DNA of 64,000 nt from Capniomyces stellatus (GCA_001661515.1 LUVW01000018.1:82177-146176), one strand, 5' to 3'. Shown: positions 10,309-21,335, counted from the stretch's first letter. Notes: a model not told the origin generated them from the letters alone. A program made the numbers and translations.

Positions 10309-12987
10309 ATGGATGATTTTGATGATTTTGAACTTGAAGGAAGCAAAGATGTTTTAAAAGACAAGAGCTACACCCAACTCAAAAGTCCGGTACTGGCGGG
10401 GATGGATATACAAGGTAAAAACAGACTCAGCGGGCCGATTATTGGGGGACATGGTCAATCATACGAAGAGAAATGGATTGGTAGCCCAAATTCAATGTAT
10501 ATGGGAGGTGGATCGTCGATAGGCTCACAGTTAAGCAAAGGAAAAAACAACCGGCCAGCAAGCAATAGAGAGAGCTTTGGTTTGAATGTTGGTGAGGATA
10601 ATTCAAAGGATGTGCGGGATAATGGGTCAAAAGGGCTTGGAAAGGGGAGCAATGAAGGTTCGGCAAAAACGCGAGTAAAATCGGGGTCATTTTCATCGAG
10701 TGTAGAGAAATCAAAGGCGGTTGGAGCAATAGGCAAAGGTGAAGGTGCGGGCGTAAAGATGGAGTCAAGGGGGCAAAAAGCAAAAGACACAAGCAAGCAA
10801 AATGAGGACGTGGGGAAAAGTGGCGAGGGGATAGGGGCGTTGAGAGGGAACGCAGATACGAAATCGAATGCAAAAGCAGAAACAAGCAAGGGAGGCAATA
10901 ATGGGGATGGGAAGCAAGGAGAAAAGACAAAGGCGGAGCTTAAGGCTGAAAGAGCGCGAATGCACCAGGAAAGGCTAGAAAAGCAAGGGGGGCCAACAGG
11001 AAACATTAAGGCGCAAAAGAAAATGACAAAGGAAGAACGAAGGGCGCTTCAGGAGGCGCAGCGAGAGGCTAAAGCGGTTGGGGGAGCGGGAGTGGGGATG
11101 GGGACTGGTAACGAGAAGAGGGGGGTGCGTGATATTGAGGAGAAAAATAAGGTGAGTGCAGGAGCGGGATTTGAAGGAGCGGGATCTGGGGTAGGAGCAA
11201 GTGGTACAGGGCCAGGATCGGCAAAGGGGCCAAGTGCATTCCAGGTGGAGATGAGCAACGAAAGGGCGATGATAAACGAAAAGAAGGTGATGATGTTTGA
11301 GCACTTGGATGAGCCAGTTGGAAGACCGTTTTCAGGGCCAGTGTACGAGAGAAACAAGGCGTTTGGGGGAGTGAGTGCTATGAACAAAAAGGAGCATGCG
11401 GCGCCAGGAACAAAGGGAAAACAGGGGCTGGTTATTCACCCAGCAATAAAGAATGTTGGGTTGAGAATGGCGTCGTTGGAGATAGACGAGCCAAACGAGC
11501 GGACGGTGGCGACACTGTATGCAATCGCACAGGTGATAAAAGACTACCAGACACCAATAAGACAAACAATGGCGCGACACTTGCAGACGCACTTGAACCC
11601 GCAGATATCGTTTATAGTGCAGCAGAGGCCATTGTCGGTGGGGATGGGGAACGCGATTAGGTGGCTGAAGGAGGTGATTTCGCTGGTGGATATAGACCAG
11701 GACGAGGCAACAACAAAGAACGAACTGATTGGGGCGATAGACACGTATGTGAGCGAACGAATCACAACCGCGGCTGAGGCAATAGGGCTGTCGGGGGCCA
11801 AGAAGATCAACCATGGGGATGTGGTGCTGACGTATGGGTACTCGTCCTCGGTATTCAAGATTCTGCTGAAGGCGCACCAAAAGCTGAAGGTGAAGTTTAG
11901 CGTTATTGTTGTTGACTCCAGGCTTGGGTTTAGTGGACAGAAGATGGTGAAGAAGCTGATAGCGGCTGGGATAAACAGCAATATAAGGGACTGGGAAGGG
12001 ATGCCGTTTGGGAGCGATGAGATAAACAAGGATGGTTCGGGGACGACTTGTAAAGATGGAAGAGGAGGTGCAGGAGTAAAGAAGGAGGACTGCAGCAACT
12101 CGGATTACTTGGAGAATTCGGACTTTGGAGTGACGTATGGCCTGATAACCTCAATAGGGTACCTAATGGTAAACGCGAGCAAAGTGATACTGGGGGCTGA
12201 TGCGATGCTGGGAAATGGTGCAATGATATCAAGGGCCGGAACTGCAATGGTAGCGTTGTCGGCGTTCAAGTCAAGAGTGCCCGTGATAATAACATGCGAA
12301 ACGTACAAGTTCACTGACCGAGTCCAGCTGGATTCGGTGGTGAACAATGAGTTGGGGAGGTCAGAGGACTTGGTTAATATTCCAAAGTACCCAAAGTCGC
12401 AGTACTCTGATGGCGCGGGAACTTTGGGTGATGTTTCAGGGAGTGTTGCGGGAGATTTTGGGGCAGCCGCTGGGCAGATAGTGCGCAAGAACAGCCAAGG
12501 GAGCAAGAGGGTTGTAGGACTGGAGTCGATGCAGTACTCGGCAAGAGCCTCGGACAAGTTTAGTGCGTGGCCGTCGATAAACAACCAAAGGACGCTGTGC
12601 GATGGAATAAGCTTCGATACAGTTCCTGACGAGCAGGACGAGCCATTGGAAAAGAGGTTCTACTCGCACTACAACCTGATGACAAAGTCTAAGGCGATCA
12701 ACTTGATGAGTTCGGCTGGCGTTACAGGAACCGTTAGCAACAATACGTTTGACTTGACCAAAAAAGCCAATGTTATGGATTCAATCGACAGAAACGAGTC
12801 TGCTAGGGTTTGGAACGCTCACGAAAATCACCTCCCTCTCGCAAACTGGCGTGAACAGGTGAATCTGAAGGTTTTGAACATCACTAATGACATCACACCG
12901 CCTGAGTTCTCCAGCGTTATTATCACTGAAGTTGGGTTGATTCCCACCACATCAGTGCCAGTTGTTCTTCGCGAGTACAAGATCTAA
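10309..12987 (+). CDS. GCD2: Translation initiation factor eIF2B subunit delta
   Basis: Starting at the first ATG in frame (10309, MDDFDDFELEG) the product is 892 residues. Residues 1 to about 370 are a Gly/Lys/Ser-rich, low-complexity extension containing the KAELKAERARMHQE and MTKEERRALQEAQREAK helices typical of delta subunits. From about 374 to 892 is the IF-2B regulatory fold, with VLTYGYSSSVFKILLKAH, FSVIVVDSRLGFSGQKM, KVILGADAMLGNGAMISRAGTA and TCETYKFTDRVQLDS. The complex is the GDP-GTP exchange factor for eIF2 and the target of stress inhibition by eIF2 phosphorylation. The frame is open upstream to a stop at 10117 with no ATG, so a missing N-terminal exon cannot be excluded. A 160-residue extension is common in fungi, but this one is longer. 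Confidence 0.93.
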   Translation: MDDFDDFELEGSKDVLKDKSYTQLKSPVLAGMDIQGKNRLSGPIIGGHGQSYEEKWIGSPNSMYMGGGSSIGSQLSKGKNNRPASNRESFGLNVGEDNSKDVRDNGSKGLGKGSNEGSAKTRVKSGSFSSSVEKSKAVGAIGKGEGAGVKMESRGQKAKDTSKQNEDVGKSGEGIGALRGNADTKSNAKAETSKGGNNGDGKQGEKTKAELKAERARMHQERLEKQGGPTGNIKAQKKMTKEERRALQEAQREAKAVGGAGVGMGTGNEKRGVRDIEEKNKVSAGAGFEGAGSGVGASGTGPGSAKGPSAFQVEMSNERAMINEKKVMMFEHLDEPVGRPFSGPVYERNKAFGGVSAMNKKEHAAPGTKGKQGLVIHPAIKNVGLRMASLEIDEPNERTVATLYAIAQVIKDYQTPIRQTMARHLQTHLNPQISFIVQQRPLSVGMGNAIRWLKEVISLVDIDQDEATTKNELIGAIDTYVSERITTAAEAIGLSGAKKINHGDVVLTYGYSSSVFKILLKAHQKLKVKFSVIVVDSRLGFSGQKMVKKLIAAGINSNIRDWEGMPFGSDEINKDGSGTTCKDGRGGAGVKKEDCSNSDYLENSDFGVTYGLITSIGYLMVNASKVILGADAMLGNGAMISRAGTAMVALSAFKSRVPVIITCETYKFTDRVQLDSVVNNELGRSEDLVNIPKYPKSQYSDGAGTLGDVSGSVAGDFGAAAGQIVRKNSQGSKRVVGLESMQYSARASDKFSAWPSINNQRTLCDGISFDTVPDEQDEPLEKRFYSHYNLMTKSKAINLMSSAGVTGTVSNNTFDLTKKANVMDSIDRNESARVWNAHENHLPLANWREQVNLKVLNITNDITPPEFSSVIITEVGLIPTTSVPVVLREYKI

Positions 12988-13223
12988 CCACACACTTTCC
13001 TATCAATTATCTATCAATTATCAAAATATCTACTTATTTATAAAAGTTTATTTGCTTGGATTTGACCAAGAATACGAAATATAAAATAAAATAAAATAAA
13101 ATAATACTTTATAATAGCAATGGTAATTGCGAATGGTGGTAGTATAAAAGGAATGAAATCAAGAGAAAAAGAAAAAGAGAAAAAGAGAAAAAGAGATGGT
13201 TTGTTTGTTTGATTGTTTTCAAC
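12988..13223. other. Convergent spacer between GCD2 and RPN6
   Basis: This 236-bp spacer holds the 3' ends of two convergent genes. It contains an ATAAA pentamer run at 13081-13103 and AAAAAGAGA tracts. Polyadenylation signals for both genes presumably lie here; none is decisive. Confidence 0.55.
13081..13103. repeat. (ATAAA)n microsatellite
   Basis: Four to five perfect ATAAA units lie in the 3' flank of the eIF2B-delta gene. Confidence 0.8.
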
Positions 13224-14927
13224 TTAATTTAATGCAGAGGCCTTTTCGTACAAAGAATCAACAACCAAATTCACGTTTTTAACAATGTCCAAAGTGGTGT
13301 CGTAAATGCTATCAGGCTGAGTCTCGTCAAAAATAATCAGACATCCATTTCCATGGTCCAAAATACCGTTTAGCTCGTGATCCAGAATCATTTGGCTAAG
13401 CTTGGCCTCAACAACGCTCTGGGGCAGACTAATCAGCTTGGACACATGCTCAATCTCCACTCTTGAAAACGGCTCAATCAAACGCGCCAAATTCTGGCCC
13501 AACAACGTGTCATACAACGACATCAAATGGGTCCTAACCAGCACATCGCAGTTTATCACCACTTTGTACTCGGCCAAAACCGACTCAAACTGGGCAAGTG
13601 ACCTCTTTTGTTGCGCATTTGACACTGCCAACATGGCCTTGACAGACGTGTTCTCTCGGAACTTGGAAGCCGTCTTGCCAATCGCCAACAGCCCCGAGAC
13701 ATCCTCAGGCGCCAACAACATTATCTTGCACAGCATCATATTCACAAGCGCCTGTCTCTGCCTGTCCTCCAAAATCGCTGCCATTCTGCTCCGATCCTCG
13801 CCAAAAAGAACCGACTTGAAATCTACCTTTCCTGCAACCTCCCCGCTGGCTTGGGGCACCACATAAAGTGCCAAACCCTCCAGCGTCTCAAAAAAGTACG
13901 AGTACGCCGTCTTGTAGTCCTTCTCTTCGCAATGCAGCACCCCTGAATACAAATCCAACGATGCCTGCAATGGTGGTGGTGTATAGATACTATTCGCCGC
14001 TGTTCTGGCCGATGTCAATGCCGCCTTTGACTTTGCAAAGTTGCACAGTGCATGGTAGATTCGCGCCTCCAAAAGGTGAACCTCTACCAACTCCATCTTG
14101 TCGTCAACTTTCTTCAACTCTTGCAACAACTGTGACACCAACTCCAATGCTGCTGTGTATCTTTGGTTGTCAAAGTATAATGCCGCCAACTTTTTTTCAA
14201 GCGCCTGCAGTAAGTATCCTCTGTTTTCCTGTCGTGCCCATTCGATACTGTCCTTACACGCCTGGATCTGCACCTCCAATGCGCCTGGAATATAAGAAAA
14301 TCTGTCCACAAGCGTCTGAACTATACTCACCATTGCAGATCAAACGTTAGCCCTTTTGAACTCACACCATTTTCCTTTATACAAGGCCAAGCCAAAAAAA
14401 TAAAAAATACCACCATGGTTCGACACTTTATTTATCCCATTAAACTTACCTATCTTTGAAGATTTGGCCTTTGGCAACGTCACCAAAAAATCTCTTGAAC
14501 TATTGAATAGCTGTGAAAGCGACTTTGCATCTCTATAGTTGCAATTACATTTCAACTTATTTAATCTTCCATATCATCGTTTGTCAACTCTAAATACTCT
14601 CCAATTAAAATAAATTTCATCTTACCCTTGACGCTCAAAAATCACCGCCAAGCTTAGCAAGGCTCTCTCTCTTTCTGCAATTGTTACTTGATCTAAACCA
14701 TTCCAGTATCAATTTCAACACCATTGTCAATATCAATATCAATTTTCGCTCTTTTATTTGTTATAGTTTGTTGTTAAATGCTTTATACTCAATGTTTGCC
14801 TTCAAATATCTGGGCATGAATATTTTATATTACCTGGCTGAGCAATAAAGACCGACTCAAAAATTGAAATCGCCTTGTCTGGCGAGCTCATAACTAGCTG
14901 TGTCGCTTCATCTAATTTGCCTTCCAT
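13224..14927 (-). CDS. RPN6: 26S proteasome lid subunit Rpn6 (PSMD11)
   Basis: Four exons, 14927..14834, 14692..14626, 14532..14450 and 14320..13224, give 446 residues. Every junction keeps frame through conserved text: FIAQP-DQVTIAE, FERQG-DAKSLSQL, KAKSSKI-VQTLVDRF. Donors are GTAATA, GTAAGA and GTAAGT. The protein is an alpha-helical TPR-like array followed by a PCI domain (about residues 300-415) with EPFSRVEIEHVSKLI and KLSQMILDHELNGILD. Rpn6 is the clamp between lid and base in the 19S regulator. The ATG at 14333 that opens the longest single frame is inside intron 3 and is not the start. The gene is divergent from RPN7. Confidence 0.93.
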
Positions 14928-15773
14928 GTTTTTGTATCTACTTTTTATATTTTCCGGATTTGTCTTTTGTTTGGTATGATTAAAACTGTTTAAGGTTTTG
15001 GAATTGTGCTTTTGTTTTTGTTTTTGTTTAATCCCTTCTTTTTCGGATGCTGTTTAACAAATATTCTCGTTGGATTATATGCTGATTCCTTTTCTTTTCT
15101 TTGTTTTGTTTCGCTTTTGCTCTTATTACTCCAACTCTTGTAAAGGTAAAGATTCAAAAACAGCTATTAGCAAGATATTCTGTATTTTATCGTAAAGAAT
15201 CCTTTTATTTACAAAAGCCCAACTCTGCCTCCAAATTGTTTGGCTTTGATGGCTAGTACGTATATCATTTGCTGCTGTATAGTCAAAAGTAGAAAAAAAA
15301 ATAGTCAACATACAATAATAATGTTCTCCAATGCACTACGTAATCACTAATTCATTTCAAAGATTCGACCCATTACTAGGCTGCCATTGGTTAATCCACA
15401 TTTTTGTTTATTTATTTACTTTAAATTCTCTACTCGTAATTGCTTTTCATTCCAACTTCATTTAATTTTCACTAATTTTTACTCATTAATTAGTTTGCTT
15501 GCTGGAACACACCAAGAAGAAGAGAAACCACTACTAGCGATATTCTGATAAATATCCTGAAATACACAACTTTTACGTTTGCTTTTTTCAAAAAGATCAA
15601 ACTAGAGTTCTAGCTTTCTTTCTTTAATATTCAATCTTCAATCTTTACGAAAAAGTGCAAACTAAGGAATCTAAATAAATTCCATATTCAAACAACAGGC
15701 AGAATATAAAAGAAAAAGAATATCGGTAGTTTAGCACACCAATTGGACCGAAATAGTTACAGATTAAGACAAC
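14928..15773. promoter_or_regulatory. Shared divergent promoter region of RPN6 and RPN7
   Basis: These 846 bp separate the start codons of two proteasome-lid genes transcribed in opposite directions. The region is AT-rich with TTTGTTTTTG tracts. I saw no exact yeast PACE element (GGTGGCAAA) on either strand. A CCAATTGG palindrome lies at about 15740, 34 bp before the RPN7 ATG. Confidence 0.5.
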
Positions 15774-16940
15774 ATGGAGGCAGATTCAAACACAAGAGCA
15801 ATCTCAGTGCCAAATCTCGAATTGGCACAGTACATTAGCACTTTGGTAAACGGACCAGTAGAACTAGCGGCAGATGCTCAATCCAAATTGGACTTGGCAA
15901 TAACCGAAGGCTCGCTTACAGAGATTTACAAGTCAACATGTGAAAAGCTAAACGTAGAAACCGACAAGGGCCTTGTGGCCAAGATGGAGGCTGTAAACGC
16001 CAAGAGACTGGAAGAGTTAGATGCAAAGATTAAGGATGCAGAGGAGCTTGGAGATTTGGAATTTTCTGCCTCAATGATGGAAAAGGCAATGTATTACGCA
16101 GAGATAGGGAATAAAGCCAAGGCAATTGAAAACTACAAAGAAACATATGGCCGCAGCTCAACAACTATGAACCAAAAGCTAGACATCACCTTTGGTTTGC
16201 TGCAGCTAGGATTTTTCTTTATGGACATTGAGCTAGTTAGCGAGCAGATTGAAAAGGCTAGAGAGCTTGTGGATCGAGGCGGTGATTGGGAACGTAGAAA
16301 CAGATTGAAGGCGTACGAGTGCATTTGGTGGACCTACCAGCGAGATTTTAAACGCTCTTCAAAGCTGTTTTTGGAAAGTCTCAGCACCTTTGCGAGTCCC
16401 GAATTAATGTCCTTTAAAGAATTTGTCAAAATCGGCTGCATTACCTGCGCACTAGCATTGGATAGAACCGAGCTCAAGGCTAAAGTATCTAGTGCACCTG
16501 AGGTTATGGAGGTCATCACTGAGATTCCCTTGATTGGCCGCCTACTAAACAGCCTGTACGAGTGCAAATACAGCGAGTTTTTCACCAGCCTGTCCATTGC
16601 TGAGCAAGAATATATCAAGCCAAATCGATACCTATTCGTGCACAGACTCTATTACATCAGGGAAATGCGCATCAAGGCTTATTCTCAGCTGCTGCAGTCA
16701 TACAGATCGCTGACCCTAACATCCATGGCCGCCTCATTTGGCGTCACTGAGGAGTACATTGACCGTGATCTTTCGCGCTTTATTGCTGCTGGTAGACTTC
16801 ATTGCGTCATTGACAAAGTTGGTGGAATTGTTGAAACAAATCGCCCAGACAAAAAGAACGCTCAGTACCAAGCTGTTATCAAGCAAGGTGATTTGTTACT
16901 AAACAGAATTCAAAAACTCTCTCGTGTAATTAACATTTAA
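15774..16940 (+). CDS. RPN7: 26S proteasome lid subunit Rpn7 (PSMD6)
   Basis: A single 388-residue exon starts at ATG 15774. The N-terminal helical repeats include DAELGDLEFSASMMEKAMYY-like text at about 85-110 (here AEELGDLEF...). The conserved WWTYQRDFKRSSKLFLESL lies at about 182-200, and a C-terminal PCI domain (about 235-370) contains YIREMRIKAYSQLLQSY and SMAASFGVTEEYIDRDL. Length equals that of human PSMD6 (389). It is a structural subunit of the 19S lid, placed next to Rpn6 in the assembled horseshoe. It lies head to head with RPN6, so coordinated expression is plausible. Confidence 0.95.
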   Translation: MEADSNTRAISVPNLELAQYISTLVNGPVELAADAQSKLDLAITEGSLTEIYKSTCEKLNVETDKGLVAKMEAVNAKRLEELDAKIKDAEELGDLEFSASMMEKAMYYAEIGNKAKAIENYKETYGRSSTTMNQKLDITFGLLQLGFFFMDIELVSEQIEKARELVDRGGDWERRNRLKAYECIWWTYQRDFKRSSKLFLESLSTFASPELMSFKEFVKIGCITCALALDRTELKAKVSSAPEVMEVITEIPLIGRLLNSLYECKYSEFFTSLSIAEQEYIKPNRYLFVHRLYYIREMRIKAYSQLLQSYRSLTLTSMAASFGVTEEYIDRDLSRFIAAGRLHCVIDKVGGIVETNRPDKKNAQYQAVIKQGDLLLNRIQKLSRVINI

Positions 16941-17556
16941 TTACACTTTCCCTTTCTGTTTTTTTTTTCACAACTCTTTATTCTTTTTACAACTTTTTTT
17001 TTACAGTTTACTTGACATCTTCACTATATCAATACACCAATCGTACATTTATTCTAGTGCATGTTGAGCTAAAACATGGTAATTGACCGTGAATCAGTGA
17101 ATAAACTGGACGAGAGTTTAACGGGTTGGGCTTGAAAAGTTGTAAAGTTGAAAGAAAAAAACAACGTTAAAAGTTTTTGATGCTATTTGGAAACTGGGAG
17201 CTGGGCTCTTTGAATACATTGGCGACTTGAAAACGGTAAAATCCAATAGTACTGAATTGACTCCCAACTTTCGTTAAATCAAAGCGCAAATCAAATTACT
17301 TGATTTGTTTAATGAACCCTGAACACGCCAACAAGTGGATTTTGCCTTCTGGAATCACCACCTCCAATCACTAAAACCTGAATTTTCAGTTTGATAGATA
17401 ACTGAAACCAAGATAACTCTACTAAAACCAAATAATTGATTTTAGGTAGTTAAACAAGTGAATAATAGGGGGTATCAAGCCAAACCCCGTTTATCTTTTC
17501 AGCTTAATATTAATCGGTCGTAGAGCCAAGCATAGAACAGAGTAATTAAACTTAAA
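16941..17556. other. Intergenic region RPN7 - YciI-like gene
   Basis: AT-rich 616-bp spacer with T-runs just after the RPN7 stop, fitting a 3' end. No coding potential was recognised. Confidence 0.6.
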
Positions 17557-17844
17557 ATGAGCGAATATCTTGTACTAGTGAAAGACTTTACCGATTCAGG
17601 ATGCATTGACAGAAGATTGGCGGTCAGAGATATCCATTTGGCCAACTCCAAGGCCCTTAAAAAGGCCGGAACCTCATTGCTTATGGGAGGTGCATTGATC
17701 AATGCCGAAGGGGTTATGGCAGCTAGCTCGCTTGTGTTCAAAGTTGATTCAGAGGAGCAGGTTAGGGAAATCATCAAAAAAGATATCTACGTAGAATCAA
17801 AGGTTTGGGATTTGGACACTCTGTTTATCGCCAAAATCCAATAA
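17557..17844 (+). CDS. YciI-like (YCII domain) small protein
   Basis: This 95-residue single-exon protein starts at ATG 17557. The layout fits the YCII ferredoxin-like fold: strand EYLVLVKDF, helix with RDIHLANSKAL, the LMGGALIN turn, a strand SSLVFKV, then SEEQVREIIKKDIYVESKVWDLDTLFIAKI. The His in RDIHL corresponds to the conserved family His that, with an Asp, has been proposed to be catalytic in YciI. Homologues in fungi are of unknown function; the fold is used for dehydrochlorinase-like and small-molecule chemistry. It is probably cytosolic, with no signal peptide. Confidence 0.8.
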   Translation: MSEYLVLVKDFTDSGCIDRRLAVRDIHLANSKALKKAGTSLLMGGALINAEGVMAASSLVFKVDSEEQVREIIKKDIYVESKVWDLDTLFIAKIQ

Positions 17845-18559
17845 GCTCAGCCAACTCTATACTGGTGCTATTGACGATGCATGGTCATACTAGATATATT
17901 TCAGTTCAAGTTTTGGCGATGCCCCCACATCCCTCTTTTATCGGCCACTTTTTTGCTTACTCCCTTATAGCCCCTATGGGGGTGGTTATCTTTTATTTTG
18001 ATACAAGCTTTGATTTACTCATAAAATAAAGTCAAGTATATATATTTATAGCACACAACGTTTGGTTCTCATATTAACCGTGAATCCAGGCGTTATAAGG
18101 AACAAAAGGTATATTTATGCTTTGAGTTGAGATAAAAAATAGCAATATTTGTATTTGTTCTGCTTTATCTTGTGGGTGTTGAAAGTTCAAGAGTTTTATG
18201 AGCGTGAAATACAAGTATTTGTGGCTAGTAAACCTGTTTTTTTGAGGCATATTTGAGCATCGATGGGTATAATATATCCCTGATACTTATTGCTTGGATT
18301 TACTATAATATTGGTATAACATGGATAAAGCAGAATTGTGTGAATGTAGTAAGATCAATTTGTATTTGATGTAAACTTGAAAGGAGCTGGTAATAAAAAC
18401 AAAGGAATGTTCAATAATAAAAACTAAATGAATGTTCAGTAATAATAACTAAAGAAATGTTGGTAAATTTAAACAGAATAAGCCTAAACGCGCCTTGCAA
18501 GGCTTTGTTTATAAAAATACAATCAAAAAGCTGTGCTTTTCTCCAAAAAAAACAAAGGG
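17845..18559. other. Convergent spacer between YciI-like gene and CDO1
   Basis: AT-rich 715-bp region with related sequences GGAATGTTCAATAATAAAAACTAA and GAATGTTCAGTAATAATAACTAA at about 18403-18453, a short imperfect direct repeat. No gene was recognised. Confidence 0.6.
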
Positions 18560-19357
18560 CTATCTGGTTATGCTTGATGCGACGTTGTCAACGTTTGCAT
18601 CGCAAACAGACTTGCCGTTGTAGTACGAATCACACCTAGAGATTTCTGCACTTCCTGATCTGTCGTTGTAGACTTTGCACATATTGATTGGTGGCGAGTA
18701 AAGATGGAGTGATACAGAACGGACTGATTCCATTTCATTTTTTATTCTGTGGAGTCCAATCTTATCGTGGATATAGGCTACGTCATTGAACTTGAGCTTG
18801 GTGGATTTTTTTGCCTTCATTGGCCCCTTAGCACAACTACCGCCCACTGACTTGGGACAGTCGAACTGCTCTTCAACCAGCTCGCCATGGAGCAACTTCA
18901 TGAGGCAGTGACTGCCAGAGTGGTCGTGGATTGGGCTCACTTGGTCTGTGCCCCACACCAATATCAGAAGGTTGAACTTGTCATTTCCAATATCTACCAA
19001 GTTTCTAGTGTACTTTCCGCCATCATACACGGCAAATTTATGCCAATCATTGGCAGACGAACTGTACGAGTTCATCAAGGCTCTAACCTGCTCTAGTTTC
19101 TCTTGGTCATCACCAAGCCCAGTGTCGTTACCTAAAACACCATGGATTCTTGCGATCAGATCGTCAAGCGACTTTACTCTATTGGTTTTGGCGCTTTGTT
19201 TGGATCTGCACTTTAAGCAGTTGATGTTGCATGAGGAGCCAAACTTTGTGTTGTTTAATCCTTCTAGAACTGGACTTTGAGCGGCCTTTATTGGTTCATT
19301 GATGTTGTGCAGAGATGTGTAGCTACCATGTGTCTGGGATAAATTGTTTTCAATCAT
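18560..19357 (-). CDS. CDO1: Cysteine dioxygenase type I
   Basis: A single 265-residue exon starts at ATG 19357. The cupin core carries SPIHDHSGSHCLMKLLHG, giving two of the three iron-ligating histidines and the Cys that in mammalian CDO cross-links to Tyr. A third His lies in KIGLHRIKN, and the cross-link Tyr is in SLHLYSPP. It oxidises L-cysteine with O2 to cysteine sulfinate, the entry to taurine and sulfate from excess cysteine. An N-terminal stretch of about 70 residues with three closely spaced Cys (SSCNINCLKC) is longer than in animals. The gene is convergent with the YciI-like gene. Confidence 0.93.
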   Translation of the reverse strand: MIENNLSQTHGSYTSLHNINEPIKAAQSPVLEGLNNTKFGSSCNINCLKCRSKQSAKTNRVKSLDDLIARIHGVLGNDTGLGDDQEKLEQVRALMNSYSSSANDWHKFAVYDGGKYTRNLVDIGNDKFNLLILVWGTDQVSPIHDHSGSHCLMKLLHGELVEEQFDCPKSVGGSCAKGPMKAKKSTKLKFNDVAYIHDKIGLHRIKNEMESVRSVSLHLYSPPINMCKVYNDRSGSAEISRCDSYYNGKSVCDANVDNVASSITR

Positions 19358-21335
19358 TTTCTTACTATTTCTTTGGTTGTTGGGGTTTTTTTCCTTTGGC
19401 TTCTGGGAGATTTTTTCTTATCTGGTTATACTAGCTGATTAACTTTTTCTTACGGTAATTACTTTTGGAGTTAGAGTAATGATGGAAATAATACAATGAG
19501 GGATGCATGGTATTTATACGATTGCGAATTTCGTTTTGAAATTGCGTCATTTCCGACCACTCTAACTTTATGAAACTTTGTTAGAAAAAAATATTTTCTA
19601 CTCTTTTCCAATTGTTAAAGCAGAAAAGATGTAACATTTTTATGCTTGGAGATAAACAACGTTACTAATGGCCAATGACCTTGAATATATTATTCACTTG
19701 ATTGCTTCAAATTCTCAGTATTTTGCTTTTGCAACTCACTTTTATTCGCCATGATTGTCTTTAATAGTAACTTATTTGTAATGTGCGCCATTTAGTTGTA
19801 TTGTAAAATTTCTACTGGGTATTGAGCAGCTTTCAAACAACTGTTTATATCACGCTTACAAATTTGCAAAGATATATACTATTAATAGCTTACATTTAAT
19901 TTGCTAGCAAATTGGTGTGAAGCATCATACGTTTAAGCAAAATACTCGGACTTTCACTGATAAATGCGTTTATTCACTCTCCCCCCCCTAGTCAGCAAAT
20001 AAAATACCTACACAAACCTCGGTTAATAAACCAAGTTGACCTAAATAAGGAAATATTGTTCAACCACTCCTGTTTGACAGCTGGTTCATTTAAAGAATTT
20101 GTCGTCTTTTTTTTGTAAGAAAACTGAAACAAACTTAGCAATGGCAACTTTCCCAAGACAAAGACCAAACCAATGGCCTCCTCAGCAAATAGTTACTGTC
20201 TATTTTTTTATTTATTTTTGAGAACCTAAAAATTCGGCTCCTATTTCAATAAAAATAAATAAATTTTGACGAAAATAAACAAATTCGGCTCCTATTTTAA
20301 TGACACTTCACTACTTTTGATTACGTTAAGGCTCTCTCACTAGAATTATCGTACTAGGAATGATGAAGAATAAAGTCGTTTTTCCCGCTTTCATCATTTG
20401 AATTTGGAGCTTTACGTAAAATAAAAAACATATCCTCTTATTTACAAAGTTTTCTCGCATTATGTACTTGGCTATAATTTCGAATTATACTGCTACTGTC
20501 TGCAAATCTGAAATAAATATTGGCAGTCTCCGCATTTATTTATTAGCCGTGTTTGAGGTGAAAGTAGTAAAAGTATCACTTTGAAGCTATCCATCGATTA
20601 AAAGTGCAAGGCACCATACAATCTAATAACGGGCCAAGTATAACGAAGCGTGTTGGTTCAATACAATGAACTCGGCCAGTTATTGCTCAGCCTAAAAGTC
20701 CACAATGCTTCAAAGCATAAACAATTAAAACCAGTGACTAATTTGGTAATATGCATTACTGTAAATGATGTACAATTATTTATAACGCTGGGATGTTGCA
20801 AGATGGTCTTAATATAAACAAACAAAAAGCTCAACGCCTGAAAAGCAATGCAAAAAAAGCCCGTTCTGAGAATTTGTTAGTTGCTTGAATGAAGTCATAT
20901 ATTCATGCTCAAGTGGTTTAGCGCCACATGTCTTCCATACACAACTCTAGCGCAGAATGCAAACATAACAGTGTGATGAGATAAACAACAGTTGTGGTTG
21001 AGACTCTGTATTTAGTTTTTAGCATAAGTTCCGCAGAACCTTTCATCAAATCTAACCAGGGGTTAAAGAGATTCAAAAACACTTTCTTATTGCTCAATTA
21101 AGGTTTGCAAAGTCAAAGTGGAAAAATATAGTTTTGCATTTCAACCTGAATCGATAGCCAATAAACGAACAGATCATTCAAAGCAATGAACCAAGCCAAT
21201 AATTCAAAAAAAAGCAAAAAAAAGAAAGCTAACACAAAGTATTAACAAGTTTAAAATCATGAAATAACAAAGTAGGTTTGAAAAGCTAAAAGTAAGGTCT
21301 TGATTTAAGGGAGATTGCATGTGCAGAGCTAATTT
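19358..21335. other. 2-kb intergenic region between divergent genes
   Basis: This holds the promoters of CDO1 (-) and the 1191-residue gene (+). It contains a C9 homopolymer at about 19980 and a direct repeat of AAATTCGGCTCCTATTT at 20230 and 20281. No coding frame or RNA gene was recognised. Confidence 0.6.
20230..20301. repeat. 21-bp direct repeat, two copies 51 bp apart
   Basis: AAATTCGGCTCCTATTTYAAT occurs at 20230-20250 and 20281-20301 with one difference. It is GC-richer than its surroundings and is noncoding. Confidence 0.75.

Noticed and set aside
10439..11006. Long minus-strand frames opposite eIF2B-delta
   Set aside because: Their Pro/Ser/Leu/Cys-rich translations are mirror images of the Gly/Lys-rich coding strand.
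14321..14333. ATG at 14333 as the start of RPN6 (MVSIVQ...)
   Set aside because: The segment lies in an intron ending GTGAGTATAG. Upstream exons restore the conserved N-terminal part of Rpn6.
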